Of a DNA stretch of 64,000 nucleotides, positions 32,080-40,236 are shown piece after piece. Both the position numbers and the translations under genes were made by a program. Origin of the DNA: Paenibacillus sp. NAIST15-1. GTDB lineage: Bacteria > Bacillota > Bacilli > Paenibacillales > Paenibacillaceae. The first letter of the stretch is position 1, and each line of letters begins with the position of its first letter. The notes below the pieces were generated by a model. That model had not been told where the DNA came from and did no database searches. It saw only the letters and a list, made by a program, of their open reading frames with translations. The DNA is taken from the NCBI RefSeq assembly GCF_001894745.1, contig NZ_BBYF01000006.1, positions 62,001 to 126,000 of the forward strand, given 5' to 3'.

Positions 32080-32572
32080 CTCGTATCAACTTCCTGAGCT
32101 CATCGGTGGTTAAGCCCTGAAGCGGGTTATTGACTTCCACGTTGCCACTATGTCCAATCTCCTGCTTATCGCGCCACTTATCAGGTCTACGGTTCTTCAA
32201 CCAGAATATTTGTGCCGTAACGTCTGGTTGTACTTCCTTCGTGACTCGTTTAGTCTCGACCATAACGTTTATCCACTCGCCTGTTTCTGGATCGATCTGC
32301 CTATCGGCTTCTCGGGTCACCTCATCATACTGATAGCCAGTTGCACGCTTAAACAGCGCATTTTCAACCTCAACGTCCGCTACTTCCTTGCCCTTTTTTA
32401 AGGCTGCCGATAATGCCGAATACTTTTTGACATACTCCCGAAAAGTCGAATATGCCACACCAAGTTTTTTGGCGATATCCTCATCTATAACCCCGTCACG
32501 CGCCCATGCTTCTACAAGCAGGAGCTTGGGTTCAACGTGAGACTGGTACTTGTTTTTCCTTCCTCCTGCCAT
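32072..32572 (-). CDS. Terminase small subunit
   Basis: 166 residues. A helix-turn-helix near the N terminus (IDEDIAKKLGVAYSTFREYVKK) is followed by an oligomerisation helix and a charged C terminus. The ATG at 32572 follows AAGGAG and begins with the typical basic MAGGRKNKYQ; the frame extends further upstream to 32614 without a good site. It recognises the phage packaging site. A possible pac/cos region is not identifiable. Confidence 0.85.
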   Translation of the reverse strand: MAGGRKNKYQSHVEPKLLLVEAWARDGVIDEDIAKKLGVAYSTFREYVKKYSALSAALKKGKEVADVEVENALFKRATGYQYDEVTREADRQIDPETGEWINVMVETKRVTKEVQPDVTAQIFWLKNRRPDKWRDKQEIGHSGNVEVNNPLQGLTTDELRKLIRDG

Positions 32573-32628
32573 GTTATCAACTCCTTCTAGGGAATAGAAA
32601 AAGCCGCTAATCACTAGCGGCTTTGTTT

Positions 32629-33003
32629 TTACAGAATAACACTTGATGTGTCGAGAGGTTTCTCCTCAAAAGGGTCTGAAATATCCAAATTAGGATACTT
32701 TGACTCTATAGATTCAAGAACGGCATTAATGCTGTTTGAGAGAAGTCTATGTTCCTTTTTCAGTTCATTAAATTCGTTCTCAGTTCTCTCAATTGACCGT
32801 TCCATTGATTCAATGTAGGTTTTGTAGAATCTAGAACGCTCCGCTTCTGGTAATTCATCATGTGCGTCCTTGAATATTTCAAACTGGACACACATTAGAC
32901 GGAGTTCAGACTGCTTATTTTCTACTCGTTCTTCATCATGCTTAAGATTTTCTTTTAAAATAGATTTCCATTCAAATATACCTTTAGCCAATTTATTATC
33001 CAC
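32629..33003 (-). CDS. Hypothetical coiled-coil protein, 124 aa
   Basis: A GTG at 33003 has AGGAGGGG 9 bases upstream, which is better than the ATG at 33024 whose codons overlap that site. The protein is almost entirely helical, rich in Glu, Lys and Arg, with a heptad-like middle (SMERSIERTENEFNELKKEHR). No family recognised. It is located just before the terminase genes on the same strand. Confidence 0.6.
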   Translation of the reverse strand: MDNKLAKGIFEWKSILKENLKHDEERVENKQSELRLMCVQFEIFKDAHDELPEAERSRFYKTYIESMERSIERTENEFNELKKEHRLLSNSINAVLESIESKYPNLDISDPFEEKPLDTSSVIL

Positions 33004-33058
33004 TAGGTATCCCCTCCTTGTCATAATATACCTTTCGACACCAGGTAGATAATTCCTC

Positions 33059-33214
33059 CTAGAACTTCAGTCTTATTTTAAGGCATCTAGGGAACATATA
33101 GTATTGCTTCGTGCCTTCCCATCGTCCCCATCTACAGCCGATATATTTATCAGGCTGCTGTGGTTTTCGCTCAGGCGGCTGCAGCTTTGCTATCTTGTTA
33201 GCTATAGTAATCAC
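33059..33214 (-). CDS. Possible small basic protein, 51 aa
   Basis: The frame may begin with GTG at 33214, with only a weak purine site upstream; it stays open to 33259. The product is basic and Pro-rich in the middle (KLQPPERKPQQPDKY), with a Trp/Gly/Cys-containing segment (CRWGRWEGTKQYY). It begins just after a strong terminator, so it could be the first gene of the late transcript. Function unknown. Confidence 0.4.
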   Translation of the reverse strand: MITIANKIAKLQPPERKPQQPDKYIGCRWGRWEGTKQYYMFPRCLKIRLKF

Positions 33215-33247
33215 CTCAAATTCGCAAGCGCTTGGGATTTTGGATAA

Positions 33248-33276
33248 AGAAAAAAGCACCCGTATTTGGGTGCTTA
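33248..33276 (-). terminator. Terminator closing the middle operon
   Basis: AGCACCC (33255-33261) and GGGTGCT (33268-33274) form a perfect 7-bp stem. The A-run on the left gives a T-run on the minus strand. It immediately follows the stop codon at 33274. Confidence 0.75.
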
Positions 33277-33651
33277 ATCCTGCATCAATTTTCGATGGAG
33301 AAATGCTTGTACTTGGTCGTGGTAGTAAAAAACCTTATTTATTAACTCGTTAAGTTCATCTGGAGAGTAATCGAAATCAAAGCGACCATACAGATTTATA
33401 ACTCTCCTGACTGATATCTCGTATATTCCGACTGCTTTCTCAAGCTCCGTCAGGTCTTCATTAACAAGTGGGAAAGTCTTCTTGTACATGTCCAGAATAG
33501 TCGTTATATGTTTTTCCGAAAGCTCTACGTCTCTCTTACTCACTATTTTCCTGTAGTGGCTATCATCTCCAAAGTAATGCTTATCAGAATATCTTCTTAA
33601 CCTCTTGTCATACTCATATTTACTAGTAATCGTTTGGATTTCATTAGTCAT
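33274..33651 (-). CDS. Hypothetical helical protein, 125 aa
   Basis: The start is uncertain: the ATG at 33651 has GGAGGCGAGAG upstream and is chosen, but the frame runs to 33708 (TTG) with an ATG at 33699. The protein is mixed helical, Tyr/Asp/Lys-rich, and without membrane spans. It lies between two terminators, so it is probably transcribed on its own. No family recognised. Confidence 0.55.
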   Translation of the reverse strand: MTNEIQTITSKYEYDKRLRRYSDKHYFGDDSHYRKIVSKRDVELSEKHITTILDMYKKTFPLVNEDLTELEKAVGIYEISVRRVINLYGRFDFDYSPDELNELINKVFYYHDQVQAFLHRKLMQD

Positions 33652-33715
33652 AATATCTCTCGCCTCCATATCATCATATTTCGACACAATGGAAGCCATA
33701 TCCTGCAACTAAAAT

Positions 33716-33737
33716 GCCGCCTCCATTTGGAGACGGC
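33716..33737 (-). terminator. Terminator after the ArpU-like regulator gene
   Basis: GCCGCCTCC (33716-33724) pairs with GGAGACGGC (33729-33737) around ATTT with one wobble. A T-rich tract follows on the minus strand. It ends the early operon about 70 bases past the regulator stop codon. Confidence 0.65.
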
Positions 33738-33803
33738 TATGTGAGAAGAGGAGAAAGAACCAACACTTATAATTCTTCTGACACTACCATATTAACACGG
33801 AAT

Positions 33804-34466
33804 TCAGCACGTATGTTCCCGTATTTTTCCCTCGTTTTTCCCGACTTTTTCCCACCCAACTAAGATTGCGTATTGCGCTAAGGCAGTACGTCGCATTCTG
33901 TAGTACACACTTCTCGCTAGATGCATTCTCTGCAACACTTCCCCCCAAGGTAAACTTTCGATGAAGCTCAGGCGAAGCAGTTCCTCATATTCTGGCTTTT
34001 GCTCTTTGATGATTTGCAGTATGTCATCAATCCGCTGCTTCTCAGCAAGCAGATCCTGATATTCAGCAAGCTGCGCCAGAATCGCTTCGAAGCCTACCGG
34101 TGTGCCTGTCCGTGCCTCGATGACCTTCACAATCTTCCTCTGCAGCTCCTCTAGCATTGTCCCGTCCTCATCGTCCACCGGCTCACAGGCTTGGACGGCT
34201 TTCAGCTGCGCCTTGGTGCCAGTCGGATATCGTTCCAGGTACGCATGCGCTGCCGCCTCCAGGCGCTGCTCCTTTGCTGACAGGTACATGTAGCTCGGCA
34301 TACGTCGAAGTTTTGCATGCAACTCCTGCAGGTGGTCGTCTTGGTTCAAGCGGGACACCGTAATGCCATTCCCTACGCTGTACGTTTCCAAGACACGGAG
34401 ACGGCCAATGATGTCTCGATATCCTGCCAGCTGCTCAATTACCTTTTGCTCTATTGTCTTTGCCAT
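33804..34466 (-). CDS. ArpU/RinA-type late transcription regulator
   Basis: 220 residues. The N-terminal two thirds is helical. The C terminus carries a sigma-region-4-like helix-turn-helix (ESLPWGEVLQRMHLARSVYYRMRR), which is typical of phage late activators of the ArpU/RinA type. As the last gene of the early operon, just before the packaging and structural genes, it is well placed to switch on late transcription. GGAGGTGGGAGC precedes the ATG at 34466. Confidence 0.72.
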   Translation of the reverse strand: MAKTIEQKVIEQLAGYRDIIGRLRVLETYSVGNGITVSRLNQDDHLQELHAKLRRMPSYMYLSAKEQRLEAAAHAYLERYPTGTKAQLKAVQACEPVDDEDGTMLEELQRKIVKVIEARTGTPVGFEAILAQLAEYQDLLAEKQRIDDILQIIKEQKPEYEELLRLSFIESLPWGEVLQRMHLARSVYYRMRRTALAQYAILVGWEKVGKNEGKIREHTC

Positions 34467-34481
34467 CAGCTCCCACCTCCT

Positions 34482-34823
34482 CTACACTTCGTAATCCTCT
34501 TCTTCGCCCTCTATTTCAGCGTCATATTCTTCTTCACTGATTGGTACCACCCATTCCGGGTCTAACCCAATCTGCTTGGCCAAGTTGCCCGCCAGCTTCT
34601 TATGAATTGCATCGTAGTCATCCTGCGTCTCTGGTGCTTTTTTGCAATTTCCCAACTTAATCTGTGTATAGCATTCTGCTGAGTCCCCATATTCATCATG
34701 AGCCATTTCAGCTTCTGGCTTTATCAGGAAACAAAATCTAAGATCCACCAGCGTTTCTGACTCTTCAAAAGCAATTTGTTTATCAACCACTCGTTGCTCA
34801 ATTTCCTTAGCATTTGGAATCAT
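34482..34823 (-). CDS. Hypothetical acidic protein, 113 aa
   Basis: The N-terminal half is mixed, with two Cys residues (CFL and ECYTQIKLGNCKK). The C terminus is very acidic (EEEYDAEIEGEEEDYE), like a DNA-mimic or charge-balancing tail. It overlaps the next gene by 4 bases. No family recognised. Confidence 0.55.
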   Translation of the reverse strand: MIPNAKEIEQRVVDKQIAFEESETLVDLRFCFLIKPEAEMAHDEYGDSAECYTQIKLGNCKKAPETQDDYDAIHKKLAGNLAKQIGLDPEWVVPISEEEYDAEIEGEEEDYEV

Positions 34824-35143
34824 GCAGTTTCACCTCCAACGATTAACTTATCTATTGTGATCACTTTCATTTCAAGTGCTTCCGCCAATCTAACCTCAAG
34901 CCTTGCCCCTCTCGATTTCCACCATCCAGGTAACACCGCAACCATGTCAGCACCCATAAGCAGCTTGATGTCTGCCCGCATGTACGTTACCCAGTCCTGC
35001 TGTTCAACAACAACATCCGCAGGGTTAAGCACATGATATCCGAGTTCACGTAATTGTGATGCAGCTCTGTGAAATGCGGGGTGGTTGAACTCTGGTAATC
35101 CGGTCATCGGACCAGAAATATAGACTACAGGCATATGGCTCAT
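34820..35143 (-). CDS. DUF4406 domain protein (nucleoside 2-deoxyribosyltransferase-like)
   Basis: 107 residues. The sequence VVYISGPMTG at the start, then FHRAASQLRELGYHVLNPADV and a late ADMVAVLPGWWKSRGARLEV, are the marks of DUF4406. This fold is related to nucleoside deoxyribosyltransferases and MazG-associated nucleotide enzymes. In phages it may modify or salvage nucleotides. GGGTGAATT precedes the ATG at 35143. Confidence 0.75.
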   Translation of the reverse strand: MSHMPVVYISGPMTGLPEFNHPAFHRAASQLRELGYHVLNPADVVVEQQDWVTYMRADIKLLMGADMVAVLPGWWKSRGARLEVRLAEALEMKVITIDKLIVGGETA

Positions 35144-35148
35144 CTAAT

Positions 35149-36525
35149 TCACCCTTTCTGGATTTTATTTATCCGTGCTTTGACCGCCTGCATTAGTGCC
35201 TCCTGGCCGTCTGCCTTTCGTTCAAGGGCTGCGACAGCTTCCTCGTCCATCGTCCCTTCGGCCACCAATCGCATAACGACAACACGCCGTGTCTGCCCTT
35301 GCCTATGAACGCGGGCGTTTGCTTGCTGGTCTTCCTCCAAGCTCCATATCTGGTCATACCATACGACGGTCTGGCAGCTTGATTCCTGAAGGTTGAGGCC
35401 GTGGCCAGCTGACTTAGGGTGTAGAAGCAGCAATGGTATTTCATCATTGTTCCAAGCCCTGATATCCTCGTTCCCGTCTTTCCCTTTTCGAAGGGCACGT
35501 GCTTGCGGGAACCGCTCTTGGATCCGTGAAAGGCTATGCTGGAAGTTGTAAAACACCATGACAGGCTTGCTCTGTGCCGCTTCGATGATGTCCTCCAGTG
35601 CGTCCAGCTTCGCGTCATGGATTAGTTTGACGCCTCGATTCTCATCATAGACGGCTCCACTAGCCATCTGCAGAAGCTTGTTCGAAAGCACTGCCGCCGT
35701 ACTTGCTACCACGTCGGCGTCGATATACTCCAGCAGCAAGTCCTTCTCTAGTTTCTCGTACAGATCCCTAGCTTTCTCCGACATCTTTACAGGAACCGCC
35801 CGATCAATTCGTTCTGGGAGGTCAAGCCAATCCTCTGCTTTCATGCTAACCGCTAAGTCATTAATGGCTTCGTAAATCCGTTCTTCTGATTCTTTCTTTT
35901 GCTTCCAGTTGTAAACGACATGACCGCTTCTCTCGCCTGGGGTAAAGTAACGGTCGCGATAGCCTGTTATCGTCTTACCTAATCTCTCACCTTGATCCAG
36001 TAGATAGATGGGCGCCCACAAATCCATAAGGCTGTTCGGTGCTGGCGTCCCGGTTAGGCCGATAACACGCTTCATCATTGGCCGAACTCGGCGAAGTGCC
36101 CGAAACCGTTTAGACTGGTGATTCTTGAAGCTACTAACCTCATCAATTACAACCGTATCAAAAGGCCACTTGCTGCCATACTCTCCAACCAGCCATTCCA
36201 CATTCTCACGATTGATTACGTAGATATCAGCTTCAGCCCTCAGTGCTTTCCGTCGTGCCGTGGCACTGCCCAACACTTTTGATATCCGAAGGTGCTGCAG
36301 GTGATCCCATTTGCTGATTTCCCGTGCCCATGTATCGTCAGCTACTCGCAACGGCGCTATCACTAGAACCTTCGTGGCTTCGAAGTAGTCATTCAACAAC
36401 AGGTCGACTGCTGTTAGAGTCGATACTGTTTTCCCTAAACCCATCTCTAGGAACAATGCGATATAAGGTGTATCAAGGATTCGGGATGTCGCATACTCTT
36501 GATATTGGTGTGGCTTATATCTCAT
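35149..36525 (-). CDS. SNF2-family DNA helicase/translocase
   Basis: 458 residues, both RecA-like domains. Walker A EMGLGKT (Lys about 32), motif II VVIDEVSSFKNHQSKRF (DEVS instead of DEAH), motif III GLTGTPAPN, and a C-terminal half with HGLNLQE and the motif VI RVHRQGQTRRV are all present. Phage-encoded SNF2 translocases are common in replication modules next to VRR-NUC nucleases, as here, and probably remodel branched DNA. The gene overlaps the nuclease gene by 11 bases. Confidence 0.88.
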   Translation of the reverse strand: MRYKPHQYQEYATSRILDTPYIALFLEMGLGKTVSTLTAVDLLLNDYFEATKVLVIAPLRVADDTWAREISKWDHLQHLRISKVLGSATARRKALRAEADIYVINRENVEWLVGEYGSKWPFDTVVIDEVSSFKNHQSKRFRALRRVRPMMKRVIGLTGTPAPNSLMDLWAPIYLLDQGERLGKTITGYRDRYFTPGERSGHVVYNWKQKKESEERIYEAINDLAVSMKAEDWLDLPERIDRAVPVKMSEKARDLYEKLEKDLLLEYIDADVVASTAAVLSNKLLQMASGAVYDENRGVKLIHDAKLDALEDIIEAAQSKPVMVFYNFQHSLSRIQERFPQARALRKGKDGNEDIRAWNNDEIPLLLLHPKSAGHGLNLQESSCQTVVWYDQIWSLEEDQQANARVHRQGQTRRVVVMRLVAEGTMDEEAVAALERKADGQEALMQAVKARINKIQKG

Positions 36526-36802
36526 CTAGAATCACCTCCGCTATAAATCTGTTGATGCCCTCAACCGAATCTATTTTATAAACCTTGTGACCTAACTCTT
36601 GAAGGGTACGCGCCCATTTTTGTTGTAAAGGACGTAATGGCTTACCGGGGGCTTTCATCTCTACGAAAGCCACTCGACCTCCCGGCAGAATTACAATTCG
36701 ATCTGGTACGCCGCTATTGCCCGGACAAGTCCACTTCTCTGCTCGTCCACCGATCCTAGTAACTGCGTTCACCAACTGTCGTTCCAGTGTGGACTCTCTC
36801 AA
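36515..36802 (-). CDS. VRR-NUC domain nuclease
   Basis: 95 residues. A TTG at 36802 is preferred, since the product then begins like other VRR-NUC proteins (x-RESTLERQLV) and AAGGAG lies 9 bases upstream. An ATG at 36811 overlaps that site. The PD-(D/E)XK core is visible: GVPDRIVILPGGRVAFVEMKAPGK (PD, then E-x-K). Phage VRR-NUC proteins act as flap/Holliday-type nucleases with SNF2 helicases. Confidence 0.83.
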   Translation of the reverse strand: MRESTLERQLVNAVTRIGGRAEKWTCPGNSGVPDRIVILPGGRVAFVEMKAPGKPLRPLQQKWARTLQELGHKVYKIDSVEGINRFIAEVILDEI

Positions 36803-36819
36803 AATTTTCATCTCCTTAC

Positions 36820-37078
36820 TGTATCAGCAGTAACACTCGCACGCGCGTACTGCGTTTTTTCGCGTTTAACTACGCTCTACGTATACTTAATCTATCTATT
36901 ATCTAATCTAAAGGAATTTACTGATACAACTGATACAATCGCCCAAATCTCTTGGTATTAAAGGCTTTACAACGTATCAGCAATTTATTTTTTACTGTTA
37001 CATCACTGATACAACTGTTACATTTTTTGTATCAGTGTATCAGTGATGTATCATTTACTGATCGGGGTTACTGATACA
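36820..37078. repeat. Iteron cluster, nine TGTATCAG/CTGATACA copies; candidate replication origin
   Basis: The 8-mer CTGATACA or its complement occurs at about 36820, 36921, 36930, 36973 (CGTATCAG), 37006, 37028, 37036, 37047 (TGTATCAT) and 37071. Two adjacent copies at 37028-37043 lie in the opposite orientation to the pair at 36921-36937. The stretch is AT-rich, mostly non-coding, and lies between the primase-helicase gene and the VRR-NUC gene, a usual place for a phage replication origin. Confidence 0.55.
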
Positions 37079-39424
37079 TCTTTCAAACACGGTTTGAAGC
37101 CCATAACCTGAAACACGCGCTCTCCCTTTCCGCTCCCGCCACCCTGGAATGCGGCGCAAGATGTCGCACACTTCTTTCGCTTCCCATGGCCGCATAGTAC
37201 CTTTCTTATTCCCTAAGCACTCCGTCCATATCTGGGCTGCACACACACGGTCGCGCAGCTGCCCCTCTGGCTCGTCCGCCCATTCATCTTCAACAGGAGT
37301 TTCTAGCCATTCTTGGATAAGACCTTCACGTGGATCCGACTCCATATGTGCTGCTTGCTGCCGTTCCGCCTCCATGCGGGCTTCGCTATCCAGTTCCAAA
37401 GGTTCCCCCGCCTTGAACCAGCTCAGAACCTCCGCCCAGATTTGCCGCACCTCTTCATCGTTCAAGTGCTCCCAGTGGCTAAGCTCTGCCCGTTCCGGTA
37501 CAACCTCCACGGGCCAGAAACGGCGGTTTCCGGTAGCATCTCGAAGGAAGCCCCTCGTATTCGTCGTACCGAAGAACACGCATTTCCGTGGGAACTCTGA
37601 TACCTGACGATCATAGGCAACCCGATAACGGTCTTCCGTCTTCGAGAGAAACGCCTTAACCTCCTCGACTTCCGTCCGCTTCATGGCCGACAATTCGCCA
37701 ATCTCGAAAATCCATCCTGATTGAAGATGTTCCCCTGCTTCCTTGTTCTCGAACGTTCGCAGTGAGTCACTGAACCACTCACGGCCAAGCTTAGCAAGTA
37801 GTGAGCTCTTACCTGCCCCTTGTGGGCCAACAAGCACAAGCATCTGGTCAAACTTACAGCCAGGGTGATAGAGCCGCGCTACAGCTGCCAGCAGCATCTT
37901 ACGTGTCGCCTGACGAATGTAATGGGTATCAGATGCACCCAAGTAGGTCACGAATAGCCGTTCAGCTCGCTGCACACCGTCCCATTCCGTACTTTCAACA
38001 AATGTCTTGATTGGGTGAAAGGTATTCATATGCACTACCTCCGTGAATGCGTTCTGAATTGTCTTGGCCGAGTTAATTCCGTAGACTTTAGCGAACCAAT
38101 GCTGGAGCCGCTTGTCGTCAGCCCCCAACCAAGGTTCATATGACCGATTCGGCCGTTCCTGCTTTCTCCAAGGTAATGCTTTACGAATGACTTCTGTATT
38201 TCCAAAAGCGTCATAAGCAAGCACATTACGCCAGAAGCCATGGGTTAGAATGATTTCAACATTGCCGGCAGTCGGAAGCGGTAAACCCGTCTTATGATGA
38301 CAGTCAAGCTTCGTTTCCCAATCATCGCCCTCCGGCTCCTCTTCATCTTCAAAATCGGAATCGTCAGCCATCTCCGCAAATTCTGCATGCCGTTCAGCGA
38401 TACTGAGCTTCTTTACTTCTGGCCGATCAGCTGCCCAGCGTTCCATGGCCAAGTGACTCGGCTTCTTAGCATCTGGCGTATGATCTTTCACTCGCTCGTC
38501 GAGATGGCCGAATTTATGAACACGGATAAGATCAAATAGGTTATAAGTGCGCCCATCCGCTGCGGGATCCGAATCCTGGTGAGAGTATGCTAGATCCTGA
38601 TCTGGGTATATCTCTAGTCCATTGGCCGATGTGCCGTGTTGATATGTGTAGCGGTTTGGCATTGTTCCTGTAACGTATATATCAGAAAGGAAAGTGTCGA
38701 TGCCCTCCTCGATTGTGTAAGAACGACAGAAGAGCCCAATTACGCCTTGCTTTTCCCGTGGATCCTGAGCACGTTTCCCCGTAAGCACAGGCCCGGCCTT
38801 TTCGTCTTTATGCCGTGGCCACGCCATGACATCCTGCCAATCGTCATACTGGGCAAGGATGCTATCCACTCCGAGAGACTCGCCCTCGTTAACTTCGAAC
38901 ACGGGATCAGCGTCCTTGCTGCAGCTTGGTAAATACATAAGTCTATGGACGTCGAAAGTCGTTTTGTCGAAGTAACCCATGCCGATCATCTCAGCCACTT
39001 TTCGGCTTGTAGCTGCGTACTCGTCTGGGCTCATCGCCCGATCAGCCGGAACAATAAGCCGATATTTAGGCTTAGCCGGGCGGTGGCTATGCGTCGAGTA
39101 CACGACATAAGCTGTGCCGCCCAGTACCAGCTCCACGGTGAAGAGGAAATCATCGTCTGCAAAGTCAGCGTCAAGTGTAATCAAACTCCTCGAGTCAATG
39201 TTCTCCTTCTTCCGCCGCCCAGTCCGTACAAGCCCGCCGACAAATGCGGGCCCGTCCTTGACTTTCCCTTTCCCTGCGCTGTGCATCTTCTCGTACTGCT
39301 CCATGGTTTCGTTCGTCCGGCGTACTTTACGCAGCCGATCAACGAACTCGTCCCAAGTCAGATATTCAGGTTTCCAGTTCGTGTCGGCACGATGCTTGCC
39401 GAAACTAATGTCAAGCTCAACCAT
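37055..39424 (-). CDS. Primase-helicase with VapE (virulence-associated E) domain
   Basis: 789 residues. The N-terminal 230 residues resemble an archaeo-eukaryotic primase-polymerase domain: the acidic pair in ITLDADFADD and the conserved STHSHRPAKPKYRLIVP. The C-terminal half is a VapE-type P-loop ATPase with Walker A GPQGAGKSS (about residue 533), followed by FEIGELSAM and an arginine finger-like GNRRFWPVEV. Such proteins combine priming and DNA unwinding at the phage origin. GAGGTGTAAAC precedes the ATG at 39424. The iterons lie at its 3' end. Confidence 0.85.
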   Translation of the reverse strand: MVELDISFGKHRADTNWKPEYLTWDEFVDRLRKVRRTNETMEQYEKMHSAGKGKVKDGPAFVGGLVRTGRRKKENIDSRSLITLDADFADDDFLFTVELVLGGTAYVVYSTHSHRPAKPKYRLIVPADRAMSPDEYAATSRKVAEMIGMGYFDKTTFDVHRLMYLPSCSKDADPVFEVNEGESLGVDSILAQYDDWQDVMAWPRHKDEKAGPVLTGKRAQDPREKQGVIGLFCRSYTIEEGIDTFLSDIYVTGTMPNRYTYQHGTSANGLEIYPDQDLAYSHQDSDPAADGRTYNLFDLIRVHKFGHLDERVKDHTPDAKKPSHLAMERWAADRPEVKKLSIAERHAEFAEMADDSDFEDEEEPEGDDWETKLDCHHKTGLPLPTAGNVEIILTHGFWRNVLAYDAFGNTEVIRKALPWRKQERPNRSYEPWLGADDKRLQHWFAKVYGINSAKTIQNAFTEVVHMNTFHPIKTFVESTEWDGVQRAERLFVTYLGASDTHYIRQATRKMLLAAVARLYHPGCKFDQMLVLVGPQGAGKSSLLAKLGREWFSDSLRTFENKEAGEHLQSGWIFEIGELSAMKRTEVEEVKAFLSKTEDRYRVAYDRQVSEFPRKCVFFGTTNTRGFLRDATGNRRFWPVEVVPERAELSHWEHLNDEEVRQIWAEVLSWFKAGEPLELDSEARMEAERQQAAHMESDPREGLIQEWLETPVEDEWADEPEGQLRDRVCAAQIWTECLGNKKGTMRPWEAKEVCDILRRIPGWRERKGRARVSGYGLQTVFERCISNPDQ

Positions 39425-39441
39425 GTTTACACCTCACTCAT

Positions 39442-40236
39442 CTATAGCCGCTCATTCATCTTGTTGATAGTTGTTCGCACAGCTCCTTTATACTTTTCAT
39501 GAAGCTCAGCATCACCTTGCATTTCAGATAGAGTCGAGAGAATATCCTTGAAGCAAACCACCAAGGAATCGAATTGATATTTGAACTTAATAGTCAAGTC
39601 ATTACCTGGCTGCACTGCTTTCTTCCGCAGCTCTTCGAGTTCTTTTTCCACTGCTTCAGGTATTTTCTCAACCACTGCCACATCAATCGGCTTTGCCTTA
39701 AGTTCACTTTCTAACTGCTTTATCCGCTCCCGTGACTCTTGTATCTCATCTTTAAGCCGCTGTTCCTGTTCTTCATCGAAGTCCGCCTGCGCTTCTTCCA
39801 ACTGCTCATTGAGCTTCTGGAGTGCGGCGCGCTCTTTCTCCGCTGCCTTCAGCTGCTTCTCTAGCTGCTTCTTCTCCTTAATCACCTGTTGTAGTTCACG
39901 CGCTGACTTATCCTCATTCTCGGCAGCAAACTGTTCCCGTTCCTCTGTCGGGACACCAAGAAGAGCCAGCGCCTTTGTATAGCTCATATTGCCAAGCGCT
40001 TGTGAATTTGAACCGTATTCGTCAGCCAGTCGCATAAAGTTGTTCGCGGTAGATTGGCTGTATTCGACGTTCTCTTTGAGCCAGCTTCCCCATTCACCAT
40101 GCGGAACTAGTTCCTTCACTTCCTTGAGCCGCTTCCCAATTTCCATCGCGCTGCGCAAAACCATTTCTCTGGCCTGAGCATCAATGCTACGAATCTCGGC
40201 CGCGATAATATCAACTGATCTCGATACCTGTGTCAT
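39442..40236 (-). CDS. DUF3102 family protein with long coiled coil
   Basis: 264 residues. The N-terminal 100 residues carry the DUF3102 pattern (RSAMEIGKRLKEVKELVPHGEWGSWLKENVEYSQSTA shortened here) known from conjugative elements and phages. They are followed by a coiled coil (roughly 120-185, Lys/Glu/Gln-rich) and a short helical C terminus. It overlaps the PcfJ-like gene by 4 bases. Function unknown; a ParB-like or plasmid-replication accessory role has been suggested for similar proteins. Confidence 0.7.
   Translation of the reverse strand: MTQVSRSVDIIAAEIRSIDAQAREMVLRSAMEIGKRLKEVKELVPHGEWGSWLKENVEYSQSTANNFMRLADEYGSNSQALGNMSYTKALALLGVPTEEREQFAAENEDKSARELQQVIKEKKQLEKQLKAAEKERAALQKLNEQLEEAQADFDEEQEQRLKDEIQESRERIKQLESELKAKPIDVAVVEKIPEAVEKELEELRKKAVQPGNDLTIKFKYQFDSLVVCFKDILSTLSEMQGDAELHEKYKGAVRTTINKMNERL

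Noticed and set aside
36820-37078. Repeated 8-mers resembling a CRISPR array
   Set aside because: The repeats are too short, occur in both orientations and have irregular spacing with no spacers of constant size; iterons explain them better.
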